The notes under the pieces: generated by a model
Seen by the model: only the letters and a program-made list of their open reading frames with translations
The model's database searches: none
Told to the model about the DNA's origin: nothing
Translations under genes and position numbers: made by a program
Assembly (NCBI GenBank): GCA_035306605.1
Contig: DATGNR010000075.1
Strand: one strand, 5' to 3'
Length of the DNA: 64,000 bases
Source: Xanthomarina sp035306605
Lineage (GTDB): Bacteria > Bacteroidota > Bacteroidia > Flavobacteriales > Flavobacteriaceae
Shown here: positions 44,041 to 52,336 of the stretch, one piece after another
Layout of the letters: every line of letters begins with the position of its first letter
How positions within the stretch are numbered: the stretch's first letter is position 1

Positions 44041-44880
44041 ATGAAACGTGTATTATATTTTTTTATAGCCCTTTGCAGTTTGTCTATCTGCGGGCAAAAT
44101 GAATTAAGTTTTTCTGAAAAGGATAGCACAGCAACTTGGGATTTATTGAAATATGATACAAAAAATATTGTTCAAGGTGTTGGTCATGCTTTTACTCGTC
44201 CAGTATATTGGGATAAAAAAGACTTTAAAAATTTAACTACAATAGCAGTAGGTGTTTTTGCCCTTTCATTAGCAGACGAAGAAGTAAATCGTTATGCAGC
44301 AAAACAGGTAGAAGGTTTTCCTCAAATAGGAAGAGATATCGGTTTTTGGTTTGGTAAGCCTCAAGCTTTCTTTGTGATTAATACTGGGCTTTACGGGTAT
44401 GGCTTGTTTACAAAGAACGAAGCCGTAAGAAAAACTAGTGTGTTAATTGTTTCATCTGCTATTACCTCAGGGATTATTCAATCAATTAGCAAAACTGCTA
44501 TTGGGCGTTCACGTCCTACAGCAAACGAAGGAAGCAATGAATTTCATCCATTTTCTAGTGAATCATTTCACCACTCCTTTCCTTCAGGACACACAGTTTT
44601 ATCTGTAACCATGGCGCATGCTATAGCTAAGCAATTTGATAATATTTGGTTGAAAATTGGAACCTATACTTTAGGATCTATAACGCCGGTAACAAGAGTA
44701 TTAGAAGGTGCACATTGGCTTACCGATGTAGCTGTAGGAACTGTTATTAGTATTGTTGTAGTAGATAGCATTGATAAGTTTCTGTCTAACCAGGAGGGGT
44801 ATGCTTATAAAAGAAACAAACAAATAAACTGGAACTTTGCTGTTTCAGGAAATCAAATAGGTTTTATAGGAACCTTTTAA
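44041..44880 (+). CDS. PAP2-superfamily phosphatase
   Basis: A 279-residue exported phosphatase with signal peptide ending ICGQ. PAP2 motifs: KTAIGRSRPTANEG (C1), SFPSGHTV (C2, His) and TRVLEGAHWLTDV (C3, His and Asp, with Thr where Ser is usual). The acid-phosphatase fold acts on lipid or other phosphate monoesters; membrane helices lie around these motifs. It starts two bases after pheT and likely shares its message. Confidence 0.9.
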   Translation: MKRVLYFFIALCSLSICGQNELSFSEKDSTATWDLLKYDTKNIVQGVGHAFTRPVYWDKKDFKNLTTIAVGVFALSLADEEVNRYAAKQVEGFPQIGRDIGFWFGKPQAFFVINTGLYGYGLFTKNEAVRKTSVLIVSSAITSGIIQSISKTAIGRSRPTANEGSNEFHPFSSESFHHSFPSGHTVLSVTMAHAIAKQFDNIWLKIGTYTLGSITPVTRVLEGAHWLTDVAVGTVISIVVVDSIDKFLSNQEGYAYKRNKQINWNFAVSGNQIGFIGTF

Positions 44881-44885
44881 AAATA

Positions 44886-44919
44886 AAAAAGCTCTGATGA
44901 ACAGAGCTTTTATTTTTTT
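44886..44919. terminator. Terminator between PAP2 and csp genes
   Basis: Arms AAAGCTCTG and CAGAGCTTT, five-base loop and T/A runs on both flanks; convergent genes can both use it. Confidence 0.8.
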
Positions 44920-44935
44920 CAATAAATCTAAAATA

Positions 44936-45127
44936 TTATAATACTTTAACATTTACTGCGTTCAATCCTTTTCTACCTTCTTGTAAATCGAATTCTACTG
45001 CATCACCTTCACGAATTTCGTCGATTAACCCAGAAATGTGAACAAAATGCTCTTTGTTTGTGTCGTCTTCAACAATAAATCCAAATCCTTTTGAATCATT
45101 GAAAAACTTTACTGTTCCTTTACTCAT
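44936..45127 (-). CDS. Cold-shock protein, CspA family
   Basis: A 63-residue single OB-fold RNA chaperone with RNP1 KGFGFI and RNP2 HFVHIS. Length is normal for the family. It is preceded on the minus strand by TATATTTG (45158-45165), a good -7 box giving a short leader, which argues against the long regulatory 5' leader known from E. coli cspA. It converges with the PAP2 gene. Confidence 0.95.
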   Translation of the reverse strand: MSKGTVKFFNDSKGFGFIVEDDTNKEHFVHISGLIDEIREGDAVEFDLQEGRKGLNAVNVKVL

Positions 45128-45289
45128 TGTAATAATTTAAATAATTTAATAATATAACAAATATACTCATATAATTTTACAATTTGAGTATTTCCTGTTA
45201 TTTTTAAATAGAGGCTATTTAGGCTCTCTAAACCTATAATGAGCGGGTTATTTTGTATCTTTAAGAAACACACGTAAACCCGATATATT

Positions 45290-45523
45290 ATGGAATCTAG
45301 TTTTATAAAAATTTATACAGGTGGATTTATTATTGTTCAACTTATAGTTGATAAACTAAAAGCAGTAGGGATAAGTCCTATTGTAAAAGATGAAACCGAG
45401 TCAGGAAGACTTGCAGGTTTTGGAGCTTCGGTACCTGGCTACCAAGAAATATTTGTTAATGAGGAAGAACTCGACGCTGCAGTGCAAATTGTAGAAAGCG
45501 TAACGTCCGAGTTGCAGCCTTAA
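45290..45523 (+). CDS. DUF2007 family small protein
   Basis: A 77-residue protein with the DUF2007 pattern (FIKIYTGGFIIVQLIVDKLKAVGISPIVKDE...GYQEIFVNEEELDAAVQIVE), a small ferredoxin-like fold called putative signal transducing protein. No catalytic residues. It lies alone between csp and the ABC-F gene and ends in a strong terminator. Confidence 0.85.
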   Translation: MESSFIKIYTGGFIIVQLIVDKLKAVGISPIVKDETESGRLAGFGASVPGYQEIFVNEEELDAAVQIVESVTSELQP

Positions 45524-45534
45524 TATTTAAAAAA

Positions 45535-45580
45535 AAACAGTCGCAATTTTTAGGAATTAACCCGTAAATTGCGACTGTTT
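45535..45580. terminator. Terminator between DUF2007 and ABC-F genes
   Basis: Perfect 15-bp arms AAACAGTCGCAATTT and AAATTGCGACTGTTT with A- and T-rich flanks between convergent genes; likely bidirectional. Confidence 0.85.
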
Positions 45581-45589
45581 ACTTAATTT

Positions 45590-47215
45590 TTAAACGGTTA
45601 CGCCATACATTTTACTACGTAACTCTTTTATTTTTGGATCTTGCATATACTCGTCAAAGGTAGTATATCTATCTATTACACCATTTGGAGTTAACTCTAC
45701 AACCCTGTTTGCTACTGTTTGCGCAAATTCATGATCGTGTGTTGAAAATAATACGGTTCCTTTAAAGTTTTTCAACGAGTTGTTAAATGTAGTAATACTC
45801 TCTAAGTCTAAGTGGTTTGTTGGCTCATCTAACATTAACACATTAGCTCTTGCCATCATCATTCTACTAAGCATACATCTAACTTTTTCACCTCCAGAAA
45901 GGACGTTCGCTTTTTTTAATGCTTCTTCACCACTAAAAATCATTTTCCCTAAAAAACCACGAATATGAACCTCTTCACGCTCTTCTTCGGTTTTTGCCCA
46001 TTGGCGTAACCAATCGACTAGGGTTAAATCATTTTCAAAAAACTCGCTGTTATCTAAAGGTAAATACGATTGTAAGGTGGTTATTCCCCAATCGAAAACT
46101 CCAGAATCAGCCTTCATTTTCCCATTTAAGATTTCGTATAGGGCTGTAGTAGCTCTCGAGTCTTTAGAAAATAAAACAACTTTATCTCCTTTTACTAAAT
46201 TCAAATCTAATTTAGTAAATAGAATTTCACCGTCAATAGATGCAGATAGGTTTTCTATATTTAAAATTTGATCTCCAGCCTCTCTTTCTCTTTCAAAAAT
46301 AATGGCAGGATATCTACGACTAGAACGCTTTATATCGGCAATATTTAATTTTTCAATCATTTTCTTTCTACTGGTTGCTTGTTTACTTTTTGCAACGTTC
46401 GCAGAAAATCGTCTAATAAATTCTTCTAATTCCTTTTTCTTTTCTTCAGCCTTTTTATTTTGTTGTGCGTGTTGTCTTGCAGCTAATTGAGACGACTCGT
46501 ACCAGAAAGTATAGTTTCCTGAAAAGTGGGTAATTTTTCCAAAATCAATATCTGAAATGTGGGTACAAACAGCATCTAAAAAGTGTCTGTCGTGAGAAAC
46601 TACTATAACACAGTTTTCGTAGTTCGCCAAAAAGTTTTCTAACCACGAAATGGTTTCATAATCCAAGTCGTTGGTAGGCTCATCCATAATCAATACATCA
46701 GGGTTCCCAAAAAGCGCTTGAGCTAAAAGTACTCGTACTTTTTGTTTCCCATCTACATCTTTCATTAGGGTGTAGTGTAAGTCTTCTGTAATTCCTAAGT
46801 TAGATAACATGGCGGCAGCATCGCTATCGGCATTCCAACCATTCATTTCTTCAAACTGCACTTGTAATTCACCAATCTTATCAGCATTTTCGTCTGTATA
46901 ATCAGCGTATAATGCATCTATTTCCGATTTCAATTTAAATAAGGGCTTGTTTCCCATTAAAACCGTTTCTAAAACAGTATGTTCGTCGTATAAATTATGG
47001 TCTTGTTCTAAAACAGACATACGTTTTCCAGCCTCCAAATGGACGTGACCAGATGTAGGTTCCTGTTTTCCTGATAAAATCTTTAAAAAAGTAGATTTTC
47101 CAGCACCATTGGCACCAATAATTCCGTAGCAATTTCCTTGATTAAAGGTCGTATTCACATCGTCGAAAAGAACACGTTTTCCAAATTGAACGGATAGATT
47201 AGAAACTGATAACAT
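45590..47215 (-). CDS. ABC-F family ATPase (YbiT/YkpA type)
   Basis: A soluble 541-residue ribosome-associated ATPase with two ABC modules. Module 1 has Walker A GANGAGKST (about 36-44) but an altered signature (DVDGKQKVRV), with Walker B LIMDEPTNDLD. Module 2 has a degenerate P-loop (VVLFSKDSRATTALYEIL, no GxxGxGK) but an intact signature LSGGEKVRC and LMLDEPTNHLD. The linker (about 230-320) is the charged helix pair typical of ABC-F. No membrane part is present, so it is not a transporter. Confidence 0.93.
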   Translation of the reverse strand: MLSVSNLSVQFGKRVLFDDVNTTFNQGNCYGIIGANGAGKSTFLKILSGKQEPTSGHVHLEAGKRMSVLEQDHNLYDEHTVLETVLMGNKPLFKLKSEIDALYADYTDENADKIGELQVQFEEMNGWNADSDAAAMLSNLGITEDLHYTLMKDVDGKQKVRVLLAQALFGNPDVLIMDEPTNDLDYETISWLENFLANYENCVIVVSHDRHFLDAVCTHISDIDFGKITHFSGNYTFWYESSQLAARQHAQQNKKAEEKKKELEEFIRRFSANVAKSKQATSRKKMIEKLNIADIKRSSRRYPAIIFEREREAGDQILNIENLSASIDGEILFTKLDLNLVKGDKVVLFSKDSRATTALYEILNGKMKADSGVFDWGITTLQSYLPLDNSEFFENDLTLVDWLRQWAKTEEEREEVHIRGFLGKMIFSGEEALKKANVLSGGEKVRCMLSRMMMARANVLMLDEPTNHLDLESITTFNNSLKNFKGTVLFSTHDHEFAQTVANRVVELTPNGVIDRYTTFDEYMQDPKIKELRSKMYGVTV

Positions 47216-47331
47216 AATAAGCGTATAATTTAATTTTTTGCAAAAATAGTCAAAAGCATCAACAACCTAAAACAAAAGCAATCTTATTAATATTTAACAG
47301 TGAATTAACAGCAGATGTAGCTTGCAACTTT

Positions 47332-47339
47332 TATTTTTG
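47332..47339 (+). promoter_or_regulatory. Candidate -7 box of the TlpA-like lipoprotein gene
   Basis: TATTTTTG, 40 bases before the ATG at 47379. No TTG at the right distance upstream, so the call is weak. Its position inside the longer reading frame supports the later start. Confidence 0.4.
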
Positions 47340-47378
47340 TCTTTGGTCCAAATGAAACTAATTATCTTAAACAGAGTT

Positions 47379-48806
47379 ATGAAGCATCTTTACTTTTTAT
47401 TATTTCTTATGTTGACTTTTGTGTCTTGTAAAAAAGATGCCAAGCAGAACGAAGGTGATATAGCCTATCTAGGTGGTGAAATAATAAATCCTTCCAATAA
47501 CTATGTCGTGTTGCTTAAGGGAAACGCTGTTATTGACACAGTGCCACTGGATGTAAAGAACAGATTTCATTATAAAATTGAAGAACTAAACCCAGGCTTA
47601 TATACGTTTTCGCATGGCGGTGAAATTCAAATGGTATTACTTGAACCTAACGATAGCCTTATGCTCAGGCTAAATACAATGGAGTTCGATGAGTCCTTGG
47701 TTTTTACTGGTAATGGAGCAAAGAAGAACAATTACTTAATTAATTTATACTTAGATGGAGAAGTAGAGGATAAAATTGTTTTGGGGTTTAGCCATCTAAC
47801 TCCGAAAGCCTTTGAACAAAAGTTAGATTCTATTAAGGACTTTAAGTTAAATAAATTGCGTGTGTTTATTTCGAAACAAAGAACCTCGAAGTTGTTTAAC
47901 CAATTGGCTGAAACTAATATTAATTACGATTACTACTTGAGCAAAGAAATCTATCCGTTTATTAACTATACTAAAAACGAGCGAGATAATTTTGAAGCTT
48001 TGCATGAAGATTTTTATAGCTATAGAGATAACATAGATTATAATGATGAGAGCTTAGTGGACTATTTCCCATATTCTTCATTTTTAAAACATCACTTTGA
48101 AAACTTAGCACTATCTGAACACTTTAAGCATTCTAATGATAGTGTTTACGATAAAAGGTCTACCGACTATAGTTTAACTAGATTACAGTTAATAGATAGT
48201 TTAATGACAAATGAAAACATTAAAAACTCCTTGTTGATTAGTGCGGTAATTGAGTTTGTTAGTAATAATAAGGATGTGGATACTTACAACAAAATATTAG
48301 AGTCATTTCTAGCTAAGAGCAGCAATGCGAATCATAAAGAGTATGTAAGTAACCTTGTAAATGCTCTAATAAGTTTAAAACCAGGAAATCCGCTACCAAG
48401 TGTTGAGGTAATTGATGTCCTTAACAACGAAATGGACTTAAGCTCGATGGTAAAAAATAATAAACCTACGGTTATTTTCTTTTGGTCTCAGGCTACAGCA
48501 ATGCACGTAGAAGAATGCCATAAAAAAGTAACCGAGCTAAAGGAAAAGTATCCAGAGGTTAGGTTTATTGGAATAAATGCTAATAATGATAATGTGGATT
48601 TGTGGAAAAAAACTTTAGAAAGGTATCGTTTTGAAACATCTAGTGAATACCTTTTTAAAGATCCAAAAGAGGCAAAGCAAACCTTGGCCATTTTCCCAAT
48701 TAACAAAGTAATTATTTTAAATAAAAAAGGAGTAATAGAAAATTCCCATGCCAACATGTTCTCTATTAATTTTGAAGAAGAACTGTTAGGTATTATAAAT
48801 CAATAA
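47379..48806 (+). CDS. TlpA/peroxiredoxin-fold lipoprotein without CxxC
   Basis: A 475-residue lipoprotein: ATG at 47379 gives MKHLYFLLFLMLTFVSCKKD with lipobox FVSC. The N-terminal 300 residues are a DUF4369-like region (VVLLKGNAVIDTVPLDVKNRFHYKIEELNPGLYTF) and a helical part; the last 150 are a thioredoxin-like fold (KPTVIFFWSQATAMHVEECHKKVTELKEKYPEVRFIGINANND) in which the redox CxxC is replaced by SQATAMHVEEC. So it is unlikely to be a disulfide reductase; a binding or scaffold role is inferred. The longer frame from 47322 is not used, as it covers the promoter. Confidence 0.82.
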   Translation: MKHLYFLLFLMLTFVSCKKDAKQNEGDIAYLGGEIINPSNNYVVLLKGNAVIDTVPLDVKNRFHYKIEELNPGLYTFSHGGEIQMVLLEPNDSLMLRLNTMEFDESLVFTGNGAKKNNYLINLYLDGEVEDKIVLGFSHLTPKAFEQKLDSIKDFKLNKLRVFISKQRTSKLFNQLAETNINYDYYLSKEIYPFINYTKNERDNFEALHEDFYSYRDNIDYNDESLVDYFPYSSFLKHHFENLALSEHFKHSNDSVYDKRSTDYSLTRLQLIDSLMTNENIKNSLLISAVIEFVSNNKDVDTYNKILESFLAKSSNANHKEYVSNLVNALISLKPGNPLPSVEVIDVLNNEMDLSSMVKNNKPTVIFFWSQATAMHVEECHKKVTELKEKYPEVRFIGINANNDNVDLWKKTLERYRFETSSEYLFKDPKEAKQTLAIFPINKVIILNKKGVIENSHANMFSINFEEELLGIINQ

Positions 48807-48808
48807 AA

Positions 48809-48846
48809 AAAGCCCCAATATAAAATTGGGGCTTTAAGTTTTTTTT
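48809..48846. terminator. Terminator between TlpA-like and transaldolase genes
   Basis: Arms AAAGCCCCAAT and ATTGGGGCTTT with a short loop, A-run before and T-run after. Probably bidirectional. Confidence 0.85.
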
Positions 48847-48858
48847 AAAGGGTAACAG

Positions 48859-49512
48859 TTAGTTTCCTTTTTTATAATCTTCTAAAAACTTAGCTAATCC
48901 AATATCTGTTAAAGGGTGTTTTAAAAGGCCTTCAATAGCGCTTAATGGACCAGTCATAACATCAGCTCCTAACTTAGCACAATCTATAATGTGCATAGTA
49001 TGGCGTACGGAAGCCGCTAAAATTTCAGTTTCAAATCCGTAGTTATCATAGATGTGTCTGATTTCGCCAATAAGGTTCAAGCCATCAGTGGAAATATCAT
49101 CAAGTCTACCAATAAATGGCGAAACATAAGTTGCACCTGCCTTTGCAGCTAATAAAGCTTGACCTGGAGAAAACACTAAAGTAACATTCGTTTTAATTCC
49201 TTTATCAGAAAAATATTTACAAGCTTTAATGCCGTCTTTAATCATAGGTAGTTTTACAACAATCTGTTCGTGTAGTTCTGCTAAGGCTTCTCCTTCACGA
49301 ACCATACCCTCAAAATCTGTTGAAATAACTTCAGCACTTACATCTCCATCAACAATATTACAAATGTCTACATAGTGTTTTAAAATGTTGTCATGTCCAG
49401 TAATACCTTCTTTTGCCATTAATGAAGGGTTTGTTGTAACGCCATCAAGTACACCTAAATCTTGGGCTTCTTTAATTTGGTCTAAATTGGCAGTATCAAT
49501 AAAAAATTTCAT
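48859..49512 (-). CDS. fsa: Fructose-6-phosphate aldolase / transaldolase (TalC type)
   Basis: A 217-residue member of the small transaldolase group; these act in the pentose phosphate pathway or split fructose-6-phosphate. Visible: FFIDTANLDQIKEAQDLGVLDGVTTNPSLMAKEG, the Schiff-base Lys in EQIVVKLPMIKDG (about residue 87), TNVTLVFSPGQALLAAKAGATYVSPFIGRLDDI and MTGPLSAIEGLLKHPLTDIGLAKFLEDY. The choice between the two activities cannot be made from sequence alone. A TAATTTTG box lies about 65 bases upstream on the minus strand. Confidence 0.95.
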   Translation of the reverse strand: MKFFIDTANLDQIKEAQDLGVLDGVTTNPSLMAKEGITGHDNILKHYVDICNIVDGDVSAEVISTDFEGMVREGEALAELHEQIVVKLPMIKDGIKACKYFSDKGIKTNVTLVFSPGQALLAAKAGATYVSPFIGRLDDISTDGLNLIGEIRHIYDNYGFETEILAASVRHTMHIIDCAKLGADVMTGPLSAIEGLLKHPLTDIGLAKFLEDYKKGN

Positions 49513-49686
49513 AAATAATTGTTTTTAAATTCTTTTTTAAGAGAATTGCGTTGTGTTTATTCCGAAACTTCGGTTATGCAAAATTACAATTTATAATGTT
49601 TTAGTCCTCGTATTACTTAGCAAAAATCTGTTGCTAAATCAAGAGCTAGTTTATTCTTTAACTAGGTTAATTGCTCGAATTTTATT

Positions 49687-50490
49687 TTATAACTTATAAT
49701 GCTTTAATAAAAGCCTCTCGTAAGTCTTGTCAGGTAGAATTCTTTTTAGAACAATAGAAAACTTTTGCATGAATTCACCTATTTTATAATGAATCTTAGG
49801 CTTAGGCGTATTAATTATATTAAAGATTGCCTTAGCCATTAATAATGGGTCTTTTCCTTCATCAACATGCGTATCCATGAGCTTTAGGGTGTTGCCATAG
49901 GGCGTTTTATAAGGTGAAGCCTCTAAAATAGGAGCATGGTATCGACCTGATGCAATATTAGTGGCAAAATCTCCTGGGGCTACATTAGTCATCTGTATAT
50001 TGAAGTCCTTTAACTCCATTCTAAAAGCTTCAGTAACTAATTCAAGGGCGCCTTTACTAGCGCTATAAATTCCTCGATAAGGTAAACCCATATAGCCAGC
50101 AATGGAAGTAACATTGATAATTAGTCCGGACCCATGGGAACGCATGCTAGGTAATACTGCCTTAATGACGTTAATAGGACCAAATAAGTTAGTTTCGAAG
50201 TTGTTTTTAATTTCAGATTCCGGAATTTCTTCAATAGGCCCGGTAATACCAACTCCTGCATTATTAATCAAAACATCTATATGGCCTTCTTTAGAAAGAA
50301 CATAAGAGATAGCACCTGAAATAGAGTCTTTTTTAGTAACGTCTAGAGCAACGATAGGAAATTTACTGTCAGAATATTTTTCCGGAGATCTACTCGTTCC
50401 GTATACAATAAATCCCTTTTGGATTAGAAATTCGCCAACAGATTTTCCTATTCCTGAAGACCCGCCAGTAATCAAAACAATTTTAGACAT
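49687..50490 (-). CDS. SDR-family oxidoreductase
   Basis: A 267-residue short-chain dehydrogenase: Rossmann loop TGGSSGIGKSVGEFL (about 8-22), NNAGVGI (88-94), catalytic Ser in NVTSIAG and YxxxK in YSASKGALE (about 152). The extra C-terminal part (KIHYKIGEFMQKFSIVLKRILPDKTYERLLLKHYKL) is basic and may touch the membrane. Substrate unknown. It stands alone next to the SRP RNA gene. Confidence 0.92.
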   Translation of the reverse strand: MSKIVLITGGSSGIGKSVGEFLIQKGFIVYGTSRSPEKYSDSKFPIVALDVTKKDSISGAISYVLSKEGHIDVLINNAGVGITGPIEEIPESEIKNNFETNLFGPINVIKAVLPSMRSHGSGLIINVTSIAGYMGLPYRGIYSASKGALELVTEAFRMELKDFNIQMTNVAPGDFATNIASGRYHAPILEASPYKTPYGNTLKLMDTHVDEGKDPLLMAKAIFNIINTPKPKIHYKIGEFMQKFSIVLKRILPDKTYERLLLKHYKL

Positions 50491-50552
50491 ATAGATAAAA
50501 GTGTATTAAAATTGTAAAATTAAGAATGAATTGCAAATAGTAGCGGTAAAAA

Positions 50553-50584
50553 GAAAAAGATTTGAAAACCGGAGCTTTCAAATC
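50553..50584 (-). terminator. Terminator of the SRP RNA gene
   Basis: Stem of nine bp (GATTTGAAA and TTTCAAATC), 7-base loop, and a T-run on the minus strand. Confidence 0.6.
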
Positions 50585-50639
50585 TTTATTATTTTAATTC
50601 CTTTTCTTAAAATAGGCTTACGGAAAGTCACAAAAAAAA

Positions 50640-50733
50640 GGCAAGTTACCTACATCACACTGCTACGACCATTTACCTTTGCTGCGTTCCCGCCCTGGAG
50701 GATTCAACAGGAGCTAGTTGTGTAGGACTTGCC
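50640..50733 (-). ncRNA. ffs: Signal recognition particle RNA, small bacterial type
   Basis: The RNA part of the SRP, which directs membrane proteins to the Sec translocon. On the minus strand it opens GGCAAGTCCTACACAACTAG and closes with GTAGGTAACTTGCC, forming a long terminal helix. The apical domain IV contains the conserved internal loops CCAGGGCGGGAACGCAGCAA-GGGTA-like (here CAGCAAAGGTA) that bind Ffh and carry the GGAA-type tetraloop. About 94 bases. It has its own ideal promoter and terminator. Confidence 0.92.
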
Positions 50734-50738
50734 TCGTG

Positions 50739-50768
50739 CAAAGATACAATCTTTTAATTTTATTGCAA
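50739..50768 (-). promoter_or_regulatory. SRP RNA promoter
   Basis: On the minus strand TTG (50766-50768), 19 bases, TATCTTTG (50739-50746), then the RNA 5' end six bases downstream. An ideal match for the Bacteroidota consensus and the likely reason for strong expression. Confidence 0.85.
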
Positions 50769-50823
50769 GGATTTTTTAAACTGAAATTTAATAAATAACT
50801 TGGCTCAAAATTATAATGTAATC

Positions 50824-51858
50824 ATGAAAACATTCAAATATCTTATAATCATATTTTTAGGAGGTTTTTTGCTCTCATGTGGAACTAATTCTGCACAGAA
50901 AAAAAATGATATTTCTATTAAAACGAATGCAGAAGGGCAGGCTATAACCGTAAATGAAACCCTTAAATTGGGGATTTCTAATCCAAAAAACCACGAGGTT
51001 GCTTCTGTAGAATTCAAAATTGATGGAAAACCAGTTACCGATCAGGTAGACTTAAATGAATTTAGGTTAGGTGAACATTTGGTTGAGGCCAATCTTAATA
51101 TTGGTGGGACTGTTGAAACTATCTCACAAAAAATAACGATTCTAAACAATCAAACTCCAAAAGTGTATTCATATAAAATTATAAACGAATACCCACACGA
51201 TATTACTTCATATACGCAAGGCTTAGAGTTTTTTAATGGCCAATTGTATGAAAGTACGGGGCAATATGGAGAATCTAAACTTAGAAAAGTAGATTATAAA
51301 ACGGGAGAAGTTTTAAAAAACATCAATTTAATCGATGAGTATTTTGGCGAAGGTTTAACCATTTTAAATGATAAAATTTATCAGCTAACATGGAGAAGCG
51401 GAACGGGACTGGTTTACGACCTAAATACCTTTGAAAGAACAGGGAGTTTTAAATATGGCAACAGTAAAGAAGGTTGGGGAATATGTAATGATGGTAAAAT
51501 GCTCTATAAAACGGATGGAACTGAAAAAATATGGACTCTTGATCCAGAAACCTTAACCGAAGTAAGTTTTATTCAGGCGTATCACAATAAAGGAAAAGTA
51601 GTTGAGTTAAACGAGCTAGAATGGGTTAATGGTAAAATTTATGCCAACCGTTACAACAAAAATGGCGTAGCTATAATAAATCCTAAAAATGGAGCGGTTG
51701 AAGGGGTAATCGATTTTACACCTTTAAGAAAAAAAGTTACTCAACATCCTAAACTTGATGTGTTAAATGGAATTGCTTATAATCCAGATACTAAAACCTT
51801 CTTTATAACAGGTAAACGTTGGGACAAACTGTTTGAAGTAGAAATAATAGAAAATTAA
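50824..51858 (+). CDS. Glutaminyl-peptide cyclotransferase (plant-type, beta-propeller), lipoprotein
   Basis: Cyclises N-terminal Gln to pyroglutamate on exported proteins. The ATG at 50824 gives a lipoprotein signal (FLLSCGTN). After a linker and Ig-like part, residues 110-344 form the five-bladed propeller of plant-type cyclases: EYPHDITSYTQGLEFFNGQLYESTGQYGESKLRK, IYQLTWRSGTGLVYDLNTFE, MLYKTDGTEKIWTLDPETL, LEWVNGKIYANRYNKNGVAIINPKNG. The frame is open back to a TTG at 50800, not used here. Next gene starts two bases after its stop. Confidence 0.9.
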   Translation: MKTFKYLIIIFLGGFLLSCGTNSAQKKNDISIKTNAEGQAITVNETLKLGISNPKNHEVASVEFKIDGKPVTDQVDLNEFRLGEHLVEANLNIGGTVETISQKITILNNQTPKVYSYKIINEYPHDITSYTQGLEFFNGQLYESTGQYGESKLRKVDYKTGEVLKNINLIDEYFGEGLTILNDKIYQLTWRSGTGLVYDLNTFERTGSFKYGNSKEGWGICNDGKMLYKTDGTEKIWTLDPETLTEVSFIQAYHNKGKVVELNELEWVNGKIYANRYNKNGVAIINPKNGAVEGVIDFTPLRKKVTQHPKLDVLNGIAYNPDTKTFFITGKRWDKLFEVEIIEN

Positions 51859-51860
51859 TT

Positions 51861-52250
51861 TTGAAAACTTACGAGAGCTTTTTAACGGTTAAACATGATG
51901 ATTTAGACGACCTAAACCATGTAAATAATGTGCGTTATGTGCAATGGGTTCAGGATGTTGCTAAAGAACATTGGGTTACTTTTGCTCCCGAAGAAATAAG
52001 AGACGCCTATTTTTGGGTAATGCTAACTCATTTTATAGAGTATAAGCGTCCAGCCGTATTTGGGGATGCTATTAAACTGAAAACCTATATTACAAAATCT
52101 GAAGGTGTAACATGTAAACGAGTGGTTGAAATTATTAATAATACGACCAATAAACTTCTAGCTAAATCTGAAACAACTTGGTGTTTTATAAGTTCAAAGA
52201 CTTTAAAACCAGCAAGAATTACGGATGAGGTTTTTAAAATATTTTGCTAA
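51861..52250 (+). CDS. Acyl-CoA thioesterase (4HBT hot-dog fold)
   Basis: A 129-residue hot-dog fold thioesterase. The family motif HDDLDDLNHVNNVRYVQWVQDVA (residues 11-33) holds the catalytic Asp and the helix over the CoA pocket. Start is TTG at 51861 (MKTYESFLTVKHDD); no ATG or GTG is in frame before the conserved strand. It begins two bases after the cyclotransferase stop, so both are cotranscribed. Acyl substrate unknown. Confidence 0.9.
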   Translation: MKTYESFLTVKHDDLDDLNHVNNVRYVQWVQDVAKEHWVTFAPEEIRDAYFWVMLTHFIEYKRPAVFGDAIKLKTYITKSEGVTCKRVVEIINNTTNKLLAKSETTWCFISSKTLKPARITDEVFKIFC

Positions 52251-52336
52251 AATCACGTTTTCATACAAAATCATCAATTCAAAAGTTATATTTTTACCAA
52301 GTACGTGATGCACTATTAATAAATGATCATTAAAAA

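Noticed and set aside
47322..47378. Upstream extension of the TlpA-like lipoprotein
   Set aside because: It covers the -7 box; the lipobox context needs the ATG at 47379.
50641..50733. Possible coding sequence on the plus strand across the SRP RNA
   Set aside because: The sequence is explained by the SRP RNA with promoter and terminator on the minus strand.
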